Shown: positions 34,841 to 43,882, counted from the first letter of the stretch. The stretch: 64,000 bases of DNA from Pirellulaceae bacterium (GCA_023382975.1 JAHDXO010000061.1:1-64000), one strand, 5' to 3'. Program-made: numbers and translations. The notes: a model not told the origin generated them from the letters alone.

Positions 34841-35275
34841 ATGACAGATCGCCGGTTGGTTCGCGCGTTGCTGGGGTTCGCGCTGGTCTTGTTGGTTGTC
34901 GGCTGTGGCGGTGGGTCGAAGGTGAAGGTCGCCGAGGTATCGGGGGTCATCCGTTTGGACGACCAGCCGATCGGCGGAGCCGAGGTCAACTTCCTCGGAC
35001 CGGAGTTCGCCGGGATTGCCACCACGGGGCCAGATGGCCGCTACGAACTGAAGGCCCAGGTGGGCGAGAACAAGATCTACGTGAGCAAACTGGAGGGAGG
35101 GCCACCCGGCATTGACCCGAGATTGCTGGCCAGTGGTTCGGAAGGTTCTGGCGGCACGGGTGGAGCCAAGCAGTTGTTTCCCAGCAAGTACAGTGATTCC
35201 AGCGCCAGCGAGCTTCGCTTCACCGTGCCTGATCGGGGTTCGCGCGACGCGAATTTCGATTTGAAAAGTCGGTAG
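34841..35275 (+). CDS. Small carboxypeptidase-regulatory-like lipoprotein, cassette 1
   Basis: 144 residues; ATG 34841 preceded by GGAAGG. Lipoprotein signal LLGFALVLLVVGCGGG with a lipobox Cys. The mature part is a single beta-sandwich of the transthyretin/carboxypeptidase-regulatory type: VSGVIRLDDQPIGGAEVNFLGPEF and ATTGPDGRYELKAQVGENKIYVS. This type routinely accompanies DUF1559 genes in planctomycetes and may present or anchor the fibre. Function is inferred from pairing. Confidence 0.82.
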   Translation: MTDRRLVRALLGFALVLLVVGCGGGSKVKVAEVSGVIRLDDQPIGGAEVNFLGPEFAGIATTGPDGRYELKAQVGENKIYVSKLEGGPPGIDPRLLASGSEGSGGTGGAKQLFPSKYSDSSASELRFTVPDRGSRDANFDLKSR

Positions 35276-35290
35276 CATCCTAAACCCGTA

Positions 35291-35310
35291 GAGTGGAATT
35301 CATTCCACTC
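35291..35310. repeat. 20-base perfect palindrome (GAGTGGAATTCATTCCACTC)
   Basis: It lies 16 bases after the lipoprotein stop and is preceded by CCCGTA. It may act as a terminator hairpin or be a further dispersed palindrome. Only one copy is obvious, with a partial copy (TGGAATTCGTCCC) just downstream. Confidence 0.6.
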
Positions 35311-35397
35311 GGAACGCAAACTGGAATTCGTCCCCCGTCAAGAACCGTCACAACTTCGATTTCGTTTTCTTCCATCTTGTCCAAGGAGTGTCTTTCC

Positions 35398-36336
35398 ATG
35401 AACGCAGATCGCTTTTTCGAAAACTGGCCAAAGCGGACCAGGGGGTTCACCCTGGTCGAGTTGCTCGTTGTCATCGCCATCATCGGCATTTTGGTCGCGC
35501 TGTTGCTACCGGCGATCCAGGCTGCTCGCGAAGCCGCGCGGCGGACGCAATGCACCAACAATCTGAAGCAGATCAGTCTCGGGTTGAACAATTACCACGA
35601 CACATTCCGCATATTTCCGCCGGGTGCCTGGAACTACGCGAACCGCGGAAATGGCTTGGCTTGGACCGTGTTCATTCTGCCGTTCATTGAACAACAGACA
35701 GTCTATGAAGAATTTGATTTCGGGCGGAACTCGTGGAACAACTTCAACCACCTCCCCGGGATGAACCTCATTCCGGCCTATCACTGTCCGAGTCTGCGGG
35801 TGAGGACCGGCCAGCATTCCGGCGAGCAGATCGGCGGCAAGGATCCCTACACCACGCACTACTACTCGATCATGGGACCGCAGGGGGTCAACCCCTACGG
35901 CTCCACGGGAAACACGAACTATCCGACCAACGGAAACGCGAATCCACATGGTGGTTTTGCGACCGGCGGCATCCTTTCCCGCAACAGCACCATCCGGATC
36001 GGTGATGTCACCGACGGCACCTCGAACACTGCCATCGTCGGTGAAATCTCCTGGGATGAAGCAAACTGCTATCGTAACTGGGTGCGAGGAATTACCGGGA
36101 CGGGCGACGGGGAGCCCGCCGGATCGTGCAAGAACCTCGAGTTCGGCATCCGCGTGGTGCCGTACAACGGAAGCAACAATTTCAACGACGTCAGTTTCGG
36201 CAGCATGCATCCGGGCGGTTGCCAGTTTGCCTTCGCCGACGGGTCGGTGGTGTTCATCAACGAAACGATCGATCTGAACCTGCTCAAGGCGCTCGCCAGT
36301 CGCGAAGGCAAAGAACCTCAGTCGGTGAACCGGTAA
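35398..36336 (+). CDS. DUF1559 prepilin-like protein, cassette 2
   Basis: 312 residues from ATG 35398 with CCAAGGAG upstream. The N-terminal segment RGFTLVELLVVIAIIGILVALLLPAIQAAREAARRTQCTNNLKQI is almost identical to the flanking paralogues. The H-X9-DG end is SMHPGGCQFAFADGSVVF. The internal domain is shorter than in cassette 1 and differs in the segment before the motif (FGIRVVPYNGSNNFND). A processed pilin-like protein exported through the type II/IV pilus route is the family expectation. Confidence 0.92.
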   Translation: MNADRFFENWPKRTRGFTLVELLVVIAIIGILVALLLPAIQAAREAARRTQCTNNLKQISLGLNNYHDTFRIFPPGAWNYANRGNGLAWTVFILPFIEQQTVYEEFDFGRNSWNNFNHLPGMNLIPAYHCPSLRVRTGQHSGEQIGGKDPYTTHYYSIMGPQGVNPYGSTGNTNYPTNGNANPHGGFATGGILSRNSTIRIGDVTDGTSNTAIVGEISWDEANCYRNWVRGITGTGDGEPAGSCKNLEFGIRVVPYNGSNNFNDVSFGSMHPGGCQFAFADGSVVFINETIDLNLLKALASREGKEPQSVNR

Positions 36337-36379
36337 AACAGGTTGTTTGAAAAAGCGATTCAGGCGTGACCCGAAGCGT

Positions 36380-36506
36380 AAGGATCGGCAAATAAATCAC
36401 TGTCGGATTTTCAATGTGGTCATCACGCTCCGCCGTGATGACGTGTCGTCACGGCCGAGCGTGACGACTACAAATCCCGCGACGATTAGTTTTCTTGCCG
36501 ATCCTT
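36380..36506. repeat. MITE-like element with 12-base terminal inverted repeats
   Basis: Perfect arms AAGGATCGGCAA at 36380-36391 and 36495-36506, with partial similarity extending inward. Inside are two further palindromes around 36421-36468 (CATCACGCTCCGCCGTGATG and a related GTCGTCACGGCCGAGCGTGAC unit). The element is about 127 bases, has no coding capacity and sits between a DUF1559 gene and its lipoprotein. Confidence 0.65.
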
Positions 36507-36581
36507 AGCGAGTGCATCTGGAGCTTTCTCTCGCGGACGCTGCGGGTTACAATCCTAGTTCTTCCATGGAAAGTTGGTCCG

Positions 36582-36998
36582 ATGATTCGACAACATCGAA
36601 ATGTGACCCTGTCTCTAGTGGCCGTATTGCTCGCTGGCTTGGCACTTGTGCAGTCGGGCTGTGGCGGAGGTGGCGGTCCGCAGCGGTACGATGTCTCCGG
36701 CCGCGTAACCTACAATTCGCAGCCTGTACCATTCGGCCAGATCATCTTCAGTCCCGATACGGCCGCCGGCAATTCGGGACCCCAAGGGTTTGCTGAAATC
36801 CGCGACGGCAATTACAATACACGGTCGGGGCGAAGCATCGTCGGTGGTCCGCACACCGTACAGATCATGGGCTTCGCCACCAATCCGAAGAGCGGGAACG
36901 AAGATAATCCGGTTCCCGCCATGTTTTCCGATTACCAAACGAAAGTGGACTTTCCGCAGAAAACCAGCACCCAGGATTTCGAGATTCCCGCCCAATAA
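36582..36998 (+). CDS. Small lipoprotein, cassette 2
   Basis: 138 residues from ATG 36582. Signal LSLVAVLLAGLALVQSGCGGGGG with lipobox Cys. The beta domain begins YDVSGRVTYNSQPVPFGQIIFSPD, as in the other cassette lipoproteins, and ends QDFEIPAQ. It is separated from its DUF1559 partner by 245 bases that contain the MITE-like repeat, unlike the tighter spacing in cassettes 1 and 3. Confidence 0.78.
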   Translation: MIRQHRNVTLSLVAVLLAGLALVQSGCGGGGGPQRYDVSGRVTYNSQPVPFGQIIFSPDTAAGNSGPQGFAEIRDGNYNTRSGRSIVGGPHTVQIMGFATNPKSGNEDNPVPAMFSDYQTKVDFPQKTSTQDFEIPAQ

Positions 36999-37213
36999 CA
37001 CGCCCTTGCTGAACTGTTACCGCATCCAGTCGCCGGCCATCGGTCGCTGTTTGGTGTCAGAGCGCCACGCCCTGCCCGAGAGCATTTGGATCGCTTAACA
37101 CCCACCAAGGCGATTCCCTGTCCGTGCTCGGATCGATTTCCGAGCACGGCGGTTTCGGCATTCACATTTGGACAAATTCCTGGAAAACACCCAAAAACAA
37201 GGGAGGTGTCACC

Positions 37214-38287
37214 ATGCGCACGGGGACGGTACGGAATGCAGGACAATGGATGCGGCAGATCCCTGCTTCGCGGCGCGACTTCGAACGCCAGCACCGACAT
37301 CGTTTTGGTTTCACGCTGGTGGAGTTGCTTGTCGTCATTGCCATTATCGGAATCCTGGTCGCGTTGCTGCTGCCAGCGATTCAAGCCGCGCGCGAGGCAG
37401 CGCGGCGCAGTCAATGCACCAACAACCTGAAGCAGATGACCCTGGCGCTACACAACTACCACGACACGTTCAATGCGTTTCCCCTGGGATTAAGCCAGGA
37501 CCGGGTGCGAACGTTGGCCGGCGCCGTCAACGAGGGTGCTCACAGCACGTGGACCTGGGGCTCGCGAATTCTGCCGTTCATCGAACTCTCCAGTCTCTAC
37601 GAACAACTGGATACAGGATACGATCCGACGCATTTCGCCCTGCAGAACGCGGACAAGCGCGCCGCTATGCAACAACCGCTGAAGGCGTTCCGTTGTCCGT
37701 CGGACGTCGCTCCCAAATTGAACACGGACCAGCGAGTGCCGAACGACAGTGGGGGCGATGCAGATTGCACCACCGGTTGCGTCGAGATTGCGACATCGAA
37801 CTACGTCGGTGCGAATCACAGCTACGACCTCGAGCGGGAGACATTCAATGGACTATTCGGCAAAGGCCCCGGTGGCGGTCAACCGAATATCGCCCGAACG
37901 ATGTCCGAGGTGCTCGATGGCACGAGCGTCACGTTTGCGATTGGCGAGCGGGCATGGTCGCGGCTCGGCATTCGATTGCAGGCGGCTGTGGCCTTGGCGT
38001 CGAACGGAGACTCGGAAGCGAACAGCCATCAAGGACTGGTCTACGCAATGGGCTGCGGACGCTACCCATTGAACTGCAGCACAACGCCCGTCGACAGTCG
38101 CGGCGCATCGGTGTGCTCGCGCGGCTTCAGCAGCCAGCATCCCGGCGGTGCCTTGTTCTCGATGATCGATGGTTCGGTTCGCTTCCTGAGCGACCATGTG
38201 GACCACAACCCGGCCACCTCGGCCGTGGACAGCACCTACGAGCGCCTGTTTGACTTCCAAGACGGTCAAACGGTGGGCAACTTCTAG
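37214..38287 (+). CDS. DUF1559 prepilin-like protein, cassette 3
   Basis: 357 residues from ATG 37214, with GGGAGGTG upstream. It has a longer N-terminal leader (about 30 residues) before the prepilin segment FGFTLVELLVVIAIIGILVALLLPAIQAAREAARRSQC. The H-X9-DG end is SQHPGGALFSMIDGSVRF. Two Cys-rich stretches (DADCTTGCVEIAT, AMGCGRYPLNCS) are not shared with cassettes 1 and 2. It is followed 33 bases later by its lipoprotein. Confidence 0.92.
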   Translation: MRTGTVRNAGQWMRQIPASRRDFERQHRHRFGFTLVELLVVIAIIGILVALLLPAIQAAREAARRSQCTNNLKQMTLALHNYHDTFNAFPLGLSQDRVRTLAGAVNEGAHSTWTWGSRILPFIELSSLYEQLDTGYDPTHFALQNADKRAAMQQPLKAFRCPSDVAPKLNTDQRVPNDSGGDADCTTGCVEIATSNYVGANHSYDLERETFNGLFGKGPGGGQPNIARTMSEVLDGTSVTFAIGERAWSRLGIRLQAAVALASNGDSEANSHQGLVYAMGCGRYPLNCSTTPVDSRGASVCSRGFSSQHPGGALFSMIDGSVRFLSDHVDHNPATSAVDSTYERLFDFQDGQTVGNF

Positions 38288-38320
38288 TTCACCTTTCTGC
38301 TTACAAGAAGGGCAATCACG

Positions 38321-38749
38321 ATGATATCGTCGCGTTGCAGCGATTCGCGTTTGACGGCAGCATTCTTCCTGGGCCTCGGAATCCTATCGGGCTGCTCGGG
38401 TTCAAGTTCGCCACCCCTGGGCCAGGTCGAAGGGACCGTGACGTTGGACGGGCAGCCTGTGGCCGAGGCCCGCGTCTATTTTTCGCCGGTCGAGGGAGGG
38501 CGGACTTCGGAGGCCCTGACCGATTCGTCCGGCCGCTACGTGTTGCAGTATTCGGGCACGGACGCCGGAGCGATCGTCGGTGAGCACGTGGTGCGGATCA
38601 CCACCTACGAAGAACCGATCTCCGAAGATGACGGATCCGTAAGCGGCGGAGTCCCCGAACGGATTCCCGACAAGTACAACACCAACAGTACGTTGACTCG
38701 CGAAGTCAAACGTGGCAAGCAAACCATCGATCTCGCGTTGGAGTCGTGA
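38321..38749 (+). CDS. Small carboxypeptidase-regulatory-like lipoprotein, cassette 3
   Basis: 142 residues; AAGAAGGGCAA lies just upstream of ATG 38321. Lipobox region FFLGLGILSGCSGSS. Beta-sandwich: VEGTVTLDGQPVAEARVYFSPVEGG and ALTDSSGRYVLQYSGTDAGAIVGEHVVRI. Its C-terminus PERIPDKYNTNSTLTREVKRGKQTIDLAL is the most typical of the planctomycete family. It ends 43 bases from the convergent CAP protein gene, with no clear terminator between. Confidence 0.82.
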   Translation: MISSRCSDSRLTAAFFLGLGILSGCSGSSSPPLGQVEGTVTLDGQPVAEARVYFSPVEGGRTSEALTDSSGRYVLQYSGTDAGAIVGEHVVRITTYEEPISEDDGSVSGGVPERIPDKYNTNSTLTREVKRGKQTIDLALES

Positions 38750-38792
38750 GCACCCCAGGGCAACCGACTCCCGGCAAGCTGGTCGCCTCCTG

Positions 38793-41291
38793 CTATGACG
38801 AAAGCCCGGGCCACTTTGGCAGTTCGTACAGGAACTTCGTCACGCTCAAGTTGGCCAACTGATCGTTCAGGTTGAGATCCTTCGTGAGTCGATCGATGCC
38901 ACTGCCGCCGCGCAGTGTCGTTCTTGCTGTGACCGTGTTGCACTCCAGGTACACGTCGTTGTTGCCGGACGTCGTGTTGACCTGCAACTGGGCGAACGTC
39001 GACTCGCACAGCAGCAACGTGTCGTTGCCGGAACCCAGGTTGATCACGCTTGTCCCGGATCGCACTCCCAATTCGGCCCGCGATCCGATCAACACCCGAT
39101 CTTGGCCTCGTCCGCCGTCCAAGCCAAAACGGCTGCCGACGGTGACCTCGTCGACCCAGGCCAGATTGGTGCCGTTGGTCAGTTTGATTTGGGTGTTTCG
39201 TCCGCTAGAACTCGCCAAGAGGTCGAGCAAATCGTCTCCCGCGCCGGTGTCGACCGTCAGATCCCGTCGTGCCGCAACGCCCTGGATATCGAATCGGTCG
39301 ACTCCGGCGCCGCCGCGGACGACCAAGTCCTGAGCGATGCTGGTCAGCACGTCCTCGTCGACCTGGTCCTTGCCGTATCCGATCCAGACCTTGGCCTCCT
39401 GCCCGGCACGCGAGCCCGTTTGTACGCTCAGGTTCCTGCCGACCGTGGCACTGCGGACTTCCAGTAGATCGGCACCGCCGGCAAGATTCGCGATCAGGTC
39501 GTTGCCTACGCTCGTTCGGGAGAAAGTCACCTGATCCGAACCCGATCCGCCGCGCAGATCGACCTTTCCTTTCACTTGGCTAGCCGTCACCGTCAACTGG
39601 TTCCGCTGGCCCGAACCGTGGTAGAAAGCGGCATTCCCGCCGACCGCGATGCTTTCGAAAACCGACTGGGTGTTTCCGGCCCCCATTTCGACCCGCAGAT
39701 TCCGCGGCACGGAGATGCCTTCCACGTTCAGAATGTCGTCGCCCGACTGCAAGCGGATGATCACGTCGCGCGTGACTCCGGCCAGCGTCGCTGGTTGCGA
39801 CAACTTGTTGATGGTCGTGTTTCCCAGGCCTGTCACGACCCATTGCCCCGTCGCGCTTCCCCGCCGGACCTGGACCGAATTGGCCAAGTTGTCCCCGGTG
39901 ATCAACAAATCTCCGCTCTTGACGGTGACCGTGACATTGCCGCTGCCGCCAACCACCGGCGTCTTGACCTCGGCGTTAACCGACACGTTCGTGGCGGCAA
40001 CGTTGCACCAGACGCCCACTTGATCCTGGGCACGGGCGAACAGCCGCTGCTGACCTACTGGCCAGGCAGCCGAGGACACGACCACGCTCCAACCGTTGCT
40101 GCCTTCCTGGTCGGTGCCCAACAATAGATCGCCTGAGTCCCACACACCGTTGCCGTTGCTGTCGCGATAGAACTGAACCCGCACGGCGGTGCCGCCAGTG
40201 ACCGTGGCGGTTAGGGTGACGAGCCCGGACTGGGTGACGGTCTGCGGGTTGGCTCCCAGGACGACCGTCACAGGGTCGGGAGGCGGGGGCAGTTCGGGTT
40301 CGGGATCGGGATCGGGAGGCGGAGGAACAAGGTCCGAGACGTCGGACGGAGTGAAGTCCACTTTGACATTCTCCGTACCGATCACCACACCGCCGCGGAC
40401 GACCGGAGCGGTCAGCGAACCGCCCTTGGCGACGACGGTGTACGTCCCGCTTGGCAACGCCAGCGAGTATCCGCCGGACGACCAAGTTTGCGTCGAAAAG
40501 ACCCGGGAATCCGACGTTCGAGTGGCTTCGATCGTCACCGCGCCGAGACCCTCGCCCGGTGTGTAGAACTGGTCGTTTCGGACCAGCGTGTCATCGTAGA
40601 TGACGCCCGTCATGAAAACGGTATTTCCGGATCGCGCAAATTTCTCCGTGACCATCAGCGCATTCCACGTCAAGCCGCTGGACGTATAGTCCCCTTGCAC
40701 GGCCCCCACTCCCGTCTCGCGGAATTCGGGCTTCAGTTGATTGACGCGATGTCCGGGACTCTTGAACAACCCTTCCGCAATCATCTCCACGTACGCGGTT
40801 TCATCGATTGGGCCGACGGTTCCCCGCCAGGAGATGTTCTCGCCCCAGCTCCAAGGTGATACGAACACGTAGCCAGCCGCAGTCATCCGACTGCCCGGAC
40901 TGCTACCACCTTCTCCGGTGTGGCTGAACGTGTTGTTGGCCAGCATCCACTCGCTGTGCCCCTGGGCCGCGGCGATCAGTTCGGTGGAAAACGCCAGAGG
41001 TGGCTTGGCCTGAGTCGAAATAGTCCCCGGCGAAAGACCATCGTTCAACCCGATGCTATAACGGGCTGCCTCGGTCACCGGATTGGATCGCCCGCGGTTG
41101 ATCAACTCCAGCAGATACTGCTCGTGAATGCTCGGCAGCCCAGCCTCCGTCAGCGGTTGTGCAGTGAGCAGTCGTCGGTCTTCCAGGCATTCCAGCGTCA
41201 AATGCCGCTTCCGCGATTCTCGCTGTAATCGGCGAACCGGACGACAATACGATTGTTTTATCCGCTGAACGAAGTGGAGCATCATTGGCAA
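38793..41291 (-). CDS. Large exported CAP/SCP-domain protein with RTX-like beta-repeat tail
   Basis: 832 residues. The N-terminus RKRHLTLECLEDRRLLTAQP is the planctomycete LECLEDRRLL element, thought to mark giant extracellular proteins. The CAP domain (about residues 50-230) shows IHEQYLLELINRGRSNP, AQGHSEWMLANNTFSHTG and SWGENISW. A carboxypeptidase-regulatory-like module and a Pro/Asp-rich linker (PPPPDPDPEPELPPPPDP) follow. The C-terminal 400 residues are parallel-beta repeats with RTX-like GGSGSDQVTF, GAGDDLLDLL and GSGNDTLLL units that may bind calcium. Likely secreted or surface-bound, function unknown. ATGs at 41285 and 41282 are alternative starts. Confidence 0.82.
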   Translation of the reverse strand: MPMMLHFVQRIKQSYCRPVRRLQRESRKRHLTLECLEDRRLLTAQPLTEAGLPSIHEQYLLELINRGRSNPVTEAARYSIGLNDGLSPGTISTQAKPPLAFSTELIAAAQGHSEWMLANNTFSHTGEGGSSPGSRMTAAGYVFVSPWSWGENISWRGTVGPIDETAYVEMIAEGLFKSPGHRVNQLKPEFRETGVGAVQGDYTSSGLTWNALMVTEKFARSGNTVFMTGVIYDDTLVRNDQFYTPGEGLGAVTIEATRTSDSRVFSTQTWSSGGYSLALPSGTYTVVAKGGSLTAPVVRGGVVIGTENVKVDFTPSDVSDLVPPPPDPDPEPELPPPPDPVTVVLGANPQTVTQSGLVTLTATVTGGTAVRVQFYRDSNGNGVWDSGDLLLGTDQEGSNGWSVVVSSAAWPVGQQRLFARAQDQVGVWCNVAATNVSVNAEVKTPVVGGSGNVTVTVKSGDLLITGDNLANSVQVRRGSATGQWVVTGLGNTTINKLSQPATLAGVTRDVIIRLQSGDDILNVEGISVPRNLRVEMGAGNTQSVFESIAVGGNAAFYHGSGQRNQLTVTASQVKGKVDLRGGSGSDQVTFSRTSVGNDLIANLAGGADLLEVRSATVGRNLSVQTGSRAGQEAKVWIGYGKDQVDEDVLTSIAQDLVVRGGAGVDRFDIQGVAARRDLTVDTGAGDDLLDLLASSSGRNTQIKLTNGTNLAWVDEVTVGSRFGLDGGRGQDRVLIGSRAELGVRSGTSVINLGSGNDTLLLCESTFAQLQVNTTSGNNDVYLECNTVTARTTLRGGSGIDRLTKDLNLNDQLANLSVTKFLYELPKWPGLSS

Positions 41292-41711
41292 GTTCCCGCT
41301 TTCTCCGGATTTCAGTTTGCAGTGCCAAGTCGGCGATCAAGCCGAGCTGGCGAATCGCCTCTAGTTAGCCCAATATCCAGTGGGTCAACGAATGCACCTC
41401 GCATACCGGAAGTGGAATCCAACACTGCAAACTTGGAGAAAAATCCAGCTCACCGAGGCAGGAGGGTAACGCCCGGAGCTTTTTTTGACCGAACCGGTAC
41501 AGAAAGGATGAGAAGGCCCAACTCAAGTGCGGCGAGTGGTGGCGGCATTACCTTGCTGTGTAAACCGATGGTTTAGCCCGAGCTGATAACCCTTGCGCTA
41601 ACCGGGGATTTACACGCCCGAGGACGGGCGCGCATAGAAAACCTAGCTCGAAATCGGCCTTGGTGCCAATAGCAATTCAGCAAAAAAGCGGACAACCTCC
41701 GCTTTTTCACC
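41292..41711. other. 420-base non-coding region upstream of the CAP gene
   Basis: No gene was recognised. It contains the upstream gene's terminator at 41682-41708, a small palindrome TAAACCGATGGTTTA at about 41562 and a hairpin CGCCCGAGGACGGGCG at about 41616. The remainder probably holds the CAP gene promoter. Confidence 0.55.
41682..41708 (-). terminator. Rho-independent terminator after the NagB-like gene
   Basis: A perfect 10-base stem (AAAAAGCGGA with TCCGCTTTTT) and 5-base loop, with T-runs on both sides. It starts four bases after the TAA stop of the minus-strand NagB-like gene. The symmetry could make it work in both directions. Confidence 0.88.
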
Positions 41712-42644
41712 TTAGTGCATTTCGATCGAGCAGGTACCGATCCCGCCGAGGAAGTAGTTGAACTGCACGTTTGGGTGCTCGGCCAACAGCGACATGGGGA
41801 CAGACGAGTCGGCGATACCCTTGGCGATCATCAGACAGGTCAGTCGCTGGCCGAACGGATTGTCATGCGTGCCCGCGTGCCAGATGGAGACCTTCTCCGA
41901 CTTCCAAGTTTCGACCGGCCCGACGGTGACCGCCGCCGTCGGGACAAGCGAGACATTCCCGCCGCCGCTCGTACGGGCGTTCTGGGCGATCGTCAGCGGA
42001 TGCAACTCGACGACGCGAGTGGCCAACTTGCGGTACTCCGACGCCGGAGGGGGTGCGTCTTTCCACTTGCCTTTGCGGCGCAGCGGATCGTTGAACGCCC
42101 AGTGCTTCACATCGCCTTGGCCGCCCTGCATGACGGCGCAGCGCACGCCAGATTCCCAACTCTGCCGGAATGCGGCCGTATCCGCCTTGGGGAAGTGCAA
42201 GTGGGCATCCGGCATCCGCAGGCGGCGGTCGATGCGATTGAAACACATCTCGCGGTCGCAGCGCTCGAACGACAACGGATGGGTGGGCGGAACCTCCTGA
42301 CCGTCGATCACCCATTCGTCCATGCCCCAGAAGTGACCCGAGCGGATGTTCAAGTTCAGCGTGTTGACCAATCTCGCGACCAGCGGCAATTGCTCGGTCG
42401 GGCCAATCGGGCCGCAAACGCCGACCGGATTGTCGTCGGTGGATTGTTTCCAGGCGTCAATGTATTCGAGCGCCTCGGCCAGGTAAAAATCCTCGAGCGT
42501 GTCGTACATCACGACCTTGAACCCGGGCCGCGACAACTTGACCATCTTCTGCGGCGTCAGCGCGGCGGCTTCTTCGATCAATTCCTGGTCCAGCGTGGTG
42601 TAGTCCCACCAATCGGGCGCGATCGCGCTAAGTCGGCGTGCCAT
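41712..42644 (-). CDS. Divergent glucosamine-6-phosphate deaminase (NagB)-like protein
   Basis: 310 residues from ATG 42644 (AGGAGACC upstream); the longer open frame lacks homology. It has the NagB fold markers NPVGVCGPIGPTEQLPLVARLV, HFWGMDEWVIDGQEVPPTHPLSFERCD and, toward the end, IWHAGTHDNPFGQRLTCLMI. The active-site loop of true NagB (GNDGHIAFNE) is replaced by GQGDVKHWAFND: the His and surrounding frame are kept, but the Asp before it and the following Glu are changed. The Asp of the MDE motif is kept. Activity on glucosamine-6-phosphate is therefore doubtful. A strong terminator follows it, and a Tat-exported barrel protein is encoded upstream on the same strand. Confidence 0.75.
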   Translation of the reverse strand: MARRLSAIAPDWWDYTTLDQELIEEAAALTPQKMVKLSRPGFKVVMYDTLEDFYLAEALEYIDAWKQSTDDNPVGVCGPIGPTEQLPLVARLVNTLNLNIRSGHFWGMDEWVIDGQEVPPTHPLSFERCDREMCFNRIDRRLRMPDAHLHFPKADTAAFRQSWESGVRCAVMQGGQGDVKHWAFNDPLRRKGKWKDAPPPASEYRKLATRVVELHPLTIAQNARTSGGGNVSLVPTAAVTVGPVETWKSEKVSIWHAGTHDNPFGQRLTCLMIAKGIADSSVPMSLLAEHPNVQFNYFLGGIGTCSIEMH

Positions 42645-42761
42645 CGAGGTCTCCTGGCATGGTTGTGAAAACAGGGCTGGCTCCGAGGCTTCCAGCTCGA
42701 CTCCAGCGACGAACAATGTACGTCACGCACCTTGCGAAATCAACCACGCAGTCCGCTTCGC

Positions 42762-43724
42762 TCAACCCGTCGTCGGCGCCCCGAACTCGCGGGCATACCC
42801 GGCGTTGGCTTGGATCTCGTCGAAGAATCGGGGATACATACCAACGATCACTCCGTCGGTGGTTTTGATCTGCTCGAAGGCAAACTGAAAGGCGCCTTTG
42901 ACAGACGCCTGGCTGGCGCACATGCGACCGCTCGCCAGGATTTTAAACGCCAAACACGGCTGGTCGATCTGGCGGATCACGCGCGCCATCACGTGGGGAT
43001 CATCCTTGAAGAAAGGATAACCGAGATCCAGCGTGGGCAACTCCGCCACCTGGTCCTTGGTTTCGGGAACCAGGGCGCGAGTCAAGAAGTAGAAGCAGGT
43101 CATGAACAGATCCACTTCCCAGCCCTCGTCGGCAATCCGTTTGATGCAGTCCGGATTGTGAGCGGAAACGCCGGCCAGCACGCCCGCATCGTGAGCCGCC
43201 CTGACGTAGTCATGTACTTCACCCGCACGGCCCTGAGCGAACAATCGATCCGTGACTCCGCCGTGATGGACCATGGCGATCGGCGCGGTTTGCTCGACCA
43301 CTTGCGCCACGCCCTTGGGGTCCGAATGCAGACAGATCCACTTCATTTGCGAACCCCGGCGCCGCGACTCGGCCAACGCAGCGAGCGTGTCGTCGCGCAC
43401 TGCGAACTGGAACGCGTTGATCCCCGCCGCCTCGCACTGGCGCAGGAACTCGACCGTCTGCTCGAGCGTAAAGTACTCGCGCATGTGGCGGTCGGCATGC
43501 GGCCCCATGTACGAGTAGCCCAAGACCGGATTGCTGCCGACGACCAGCCGGCTGATGCGATGTTCGCCCAGCGAGATCGTCGGCAACTTGGCCGCTTCGA
43601 GCGGACTATCCACCGCCGCGACGGGCGTCTGTCGAACCGCCAGTCCCGCGACTGCCGCCGCCGAACACTGCTTCAGAAAACTCCGCCTGCCCGGCGAACC
43701 GGGTTGCGTGCGGTCATTGACCAT
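42762..43724 (-). CDS. Tat-exported TIM-barrel (aldo/keto reductase-like) protein
   Basis: 320 residues from ATG 43724 with GGGAGG upstream; earlier in-frame ATGs lack conservation. Twin-arginine signal GRRSFLKQCSAAAVAGLAV. The mature protein opens ISRLVVGSNPVLGYSYMG, with FTLEQTVEFLRQCEAAGINAFQFAVRDD, the start of an aldo/keto-reductase-type barrel. The usual catalytic Tyr/Lys tetrad was not found clearly, so enzyme activity is open. It ends GVIVGMYPRFFDEIQANAGYAREFG, as seen in planctomycete relatives. Encoded upstream of the NagB-like gene (117-base gap), so a joint role in amino-sugar handling is possible. Confidence 0.68.
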   Translation of the reverse strand: MVNDRTQPGSPGRRSFLKQCSAAAVAGLAVRQTPVAAVDSPLEAAKLPTISLGEHRISRLVVGSNPVLGYSYMGPHADRHMREYFTLEQTVEFLRQCEAAGINAFQFAVRDDTLAALAESRRRGSQMKWICLHSDPKGVAQVVEQTAPIAMVHHGGVTDRLFAQGRAGEVHDYVRAAHDAGVLAGVSAHNPDCIKRIADEGWEVDLFMTCFYFLTRALVPETKDQVAELPTLDLGYPFFKDDPHVMARVIRQIDQPCLAFKILASGRMCASQASVKGAFQFAFEQIKTTDGVIVGMYPRFFDEIQANAGYAREFGAPTTG

Positions 43725-43882
43725 GGTCGAGTGCCTCCCAAAGATCAAGACTTCCATCGGACCTTGAAACCAAGTTAACCGGTCCACATGGTGTTCAGCG
43801 TACACGATGGCAAAGGCGACAACAACTTTGGTTTTCGTTTCATTTCTGCTGTCCTGCGATCGGGCCACTGCGCACTTAATGT

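Noticed and set aside
36380..36506. Possible riboswitch or ncRNA in the cassette 2 gap
   Set aside because: The palindromes are better explained by a repeat element with terminal inverted repeats; no riboswitch consensus was recognised.
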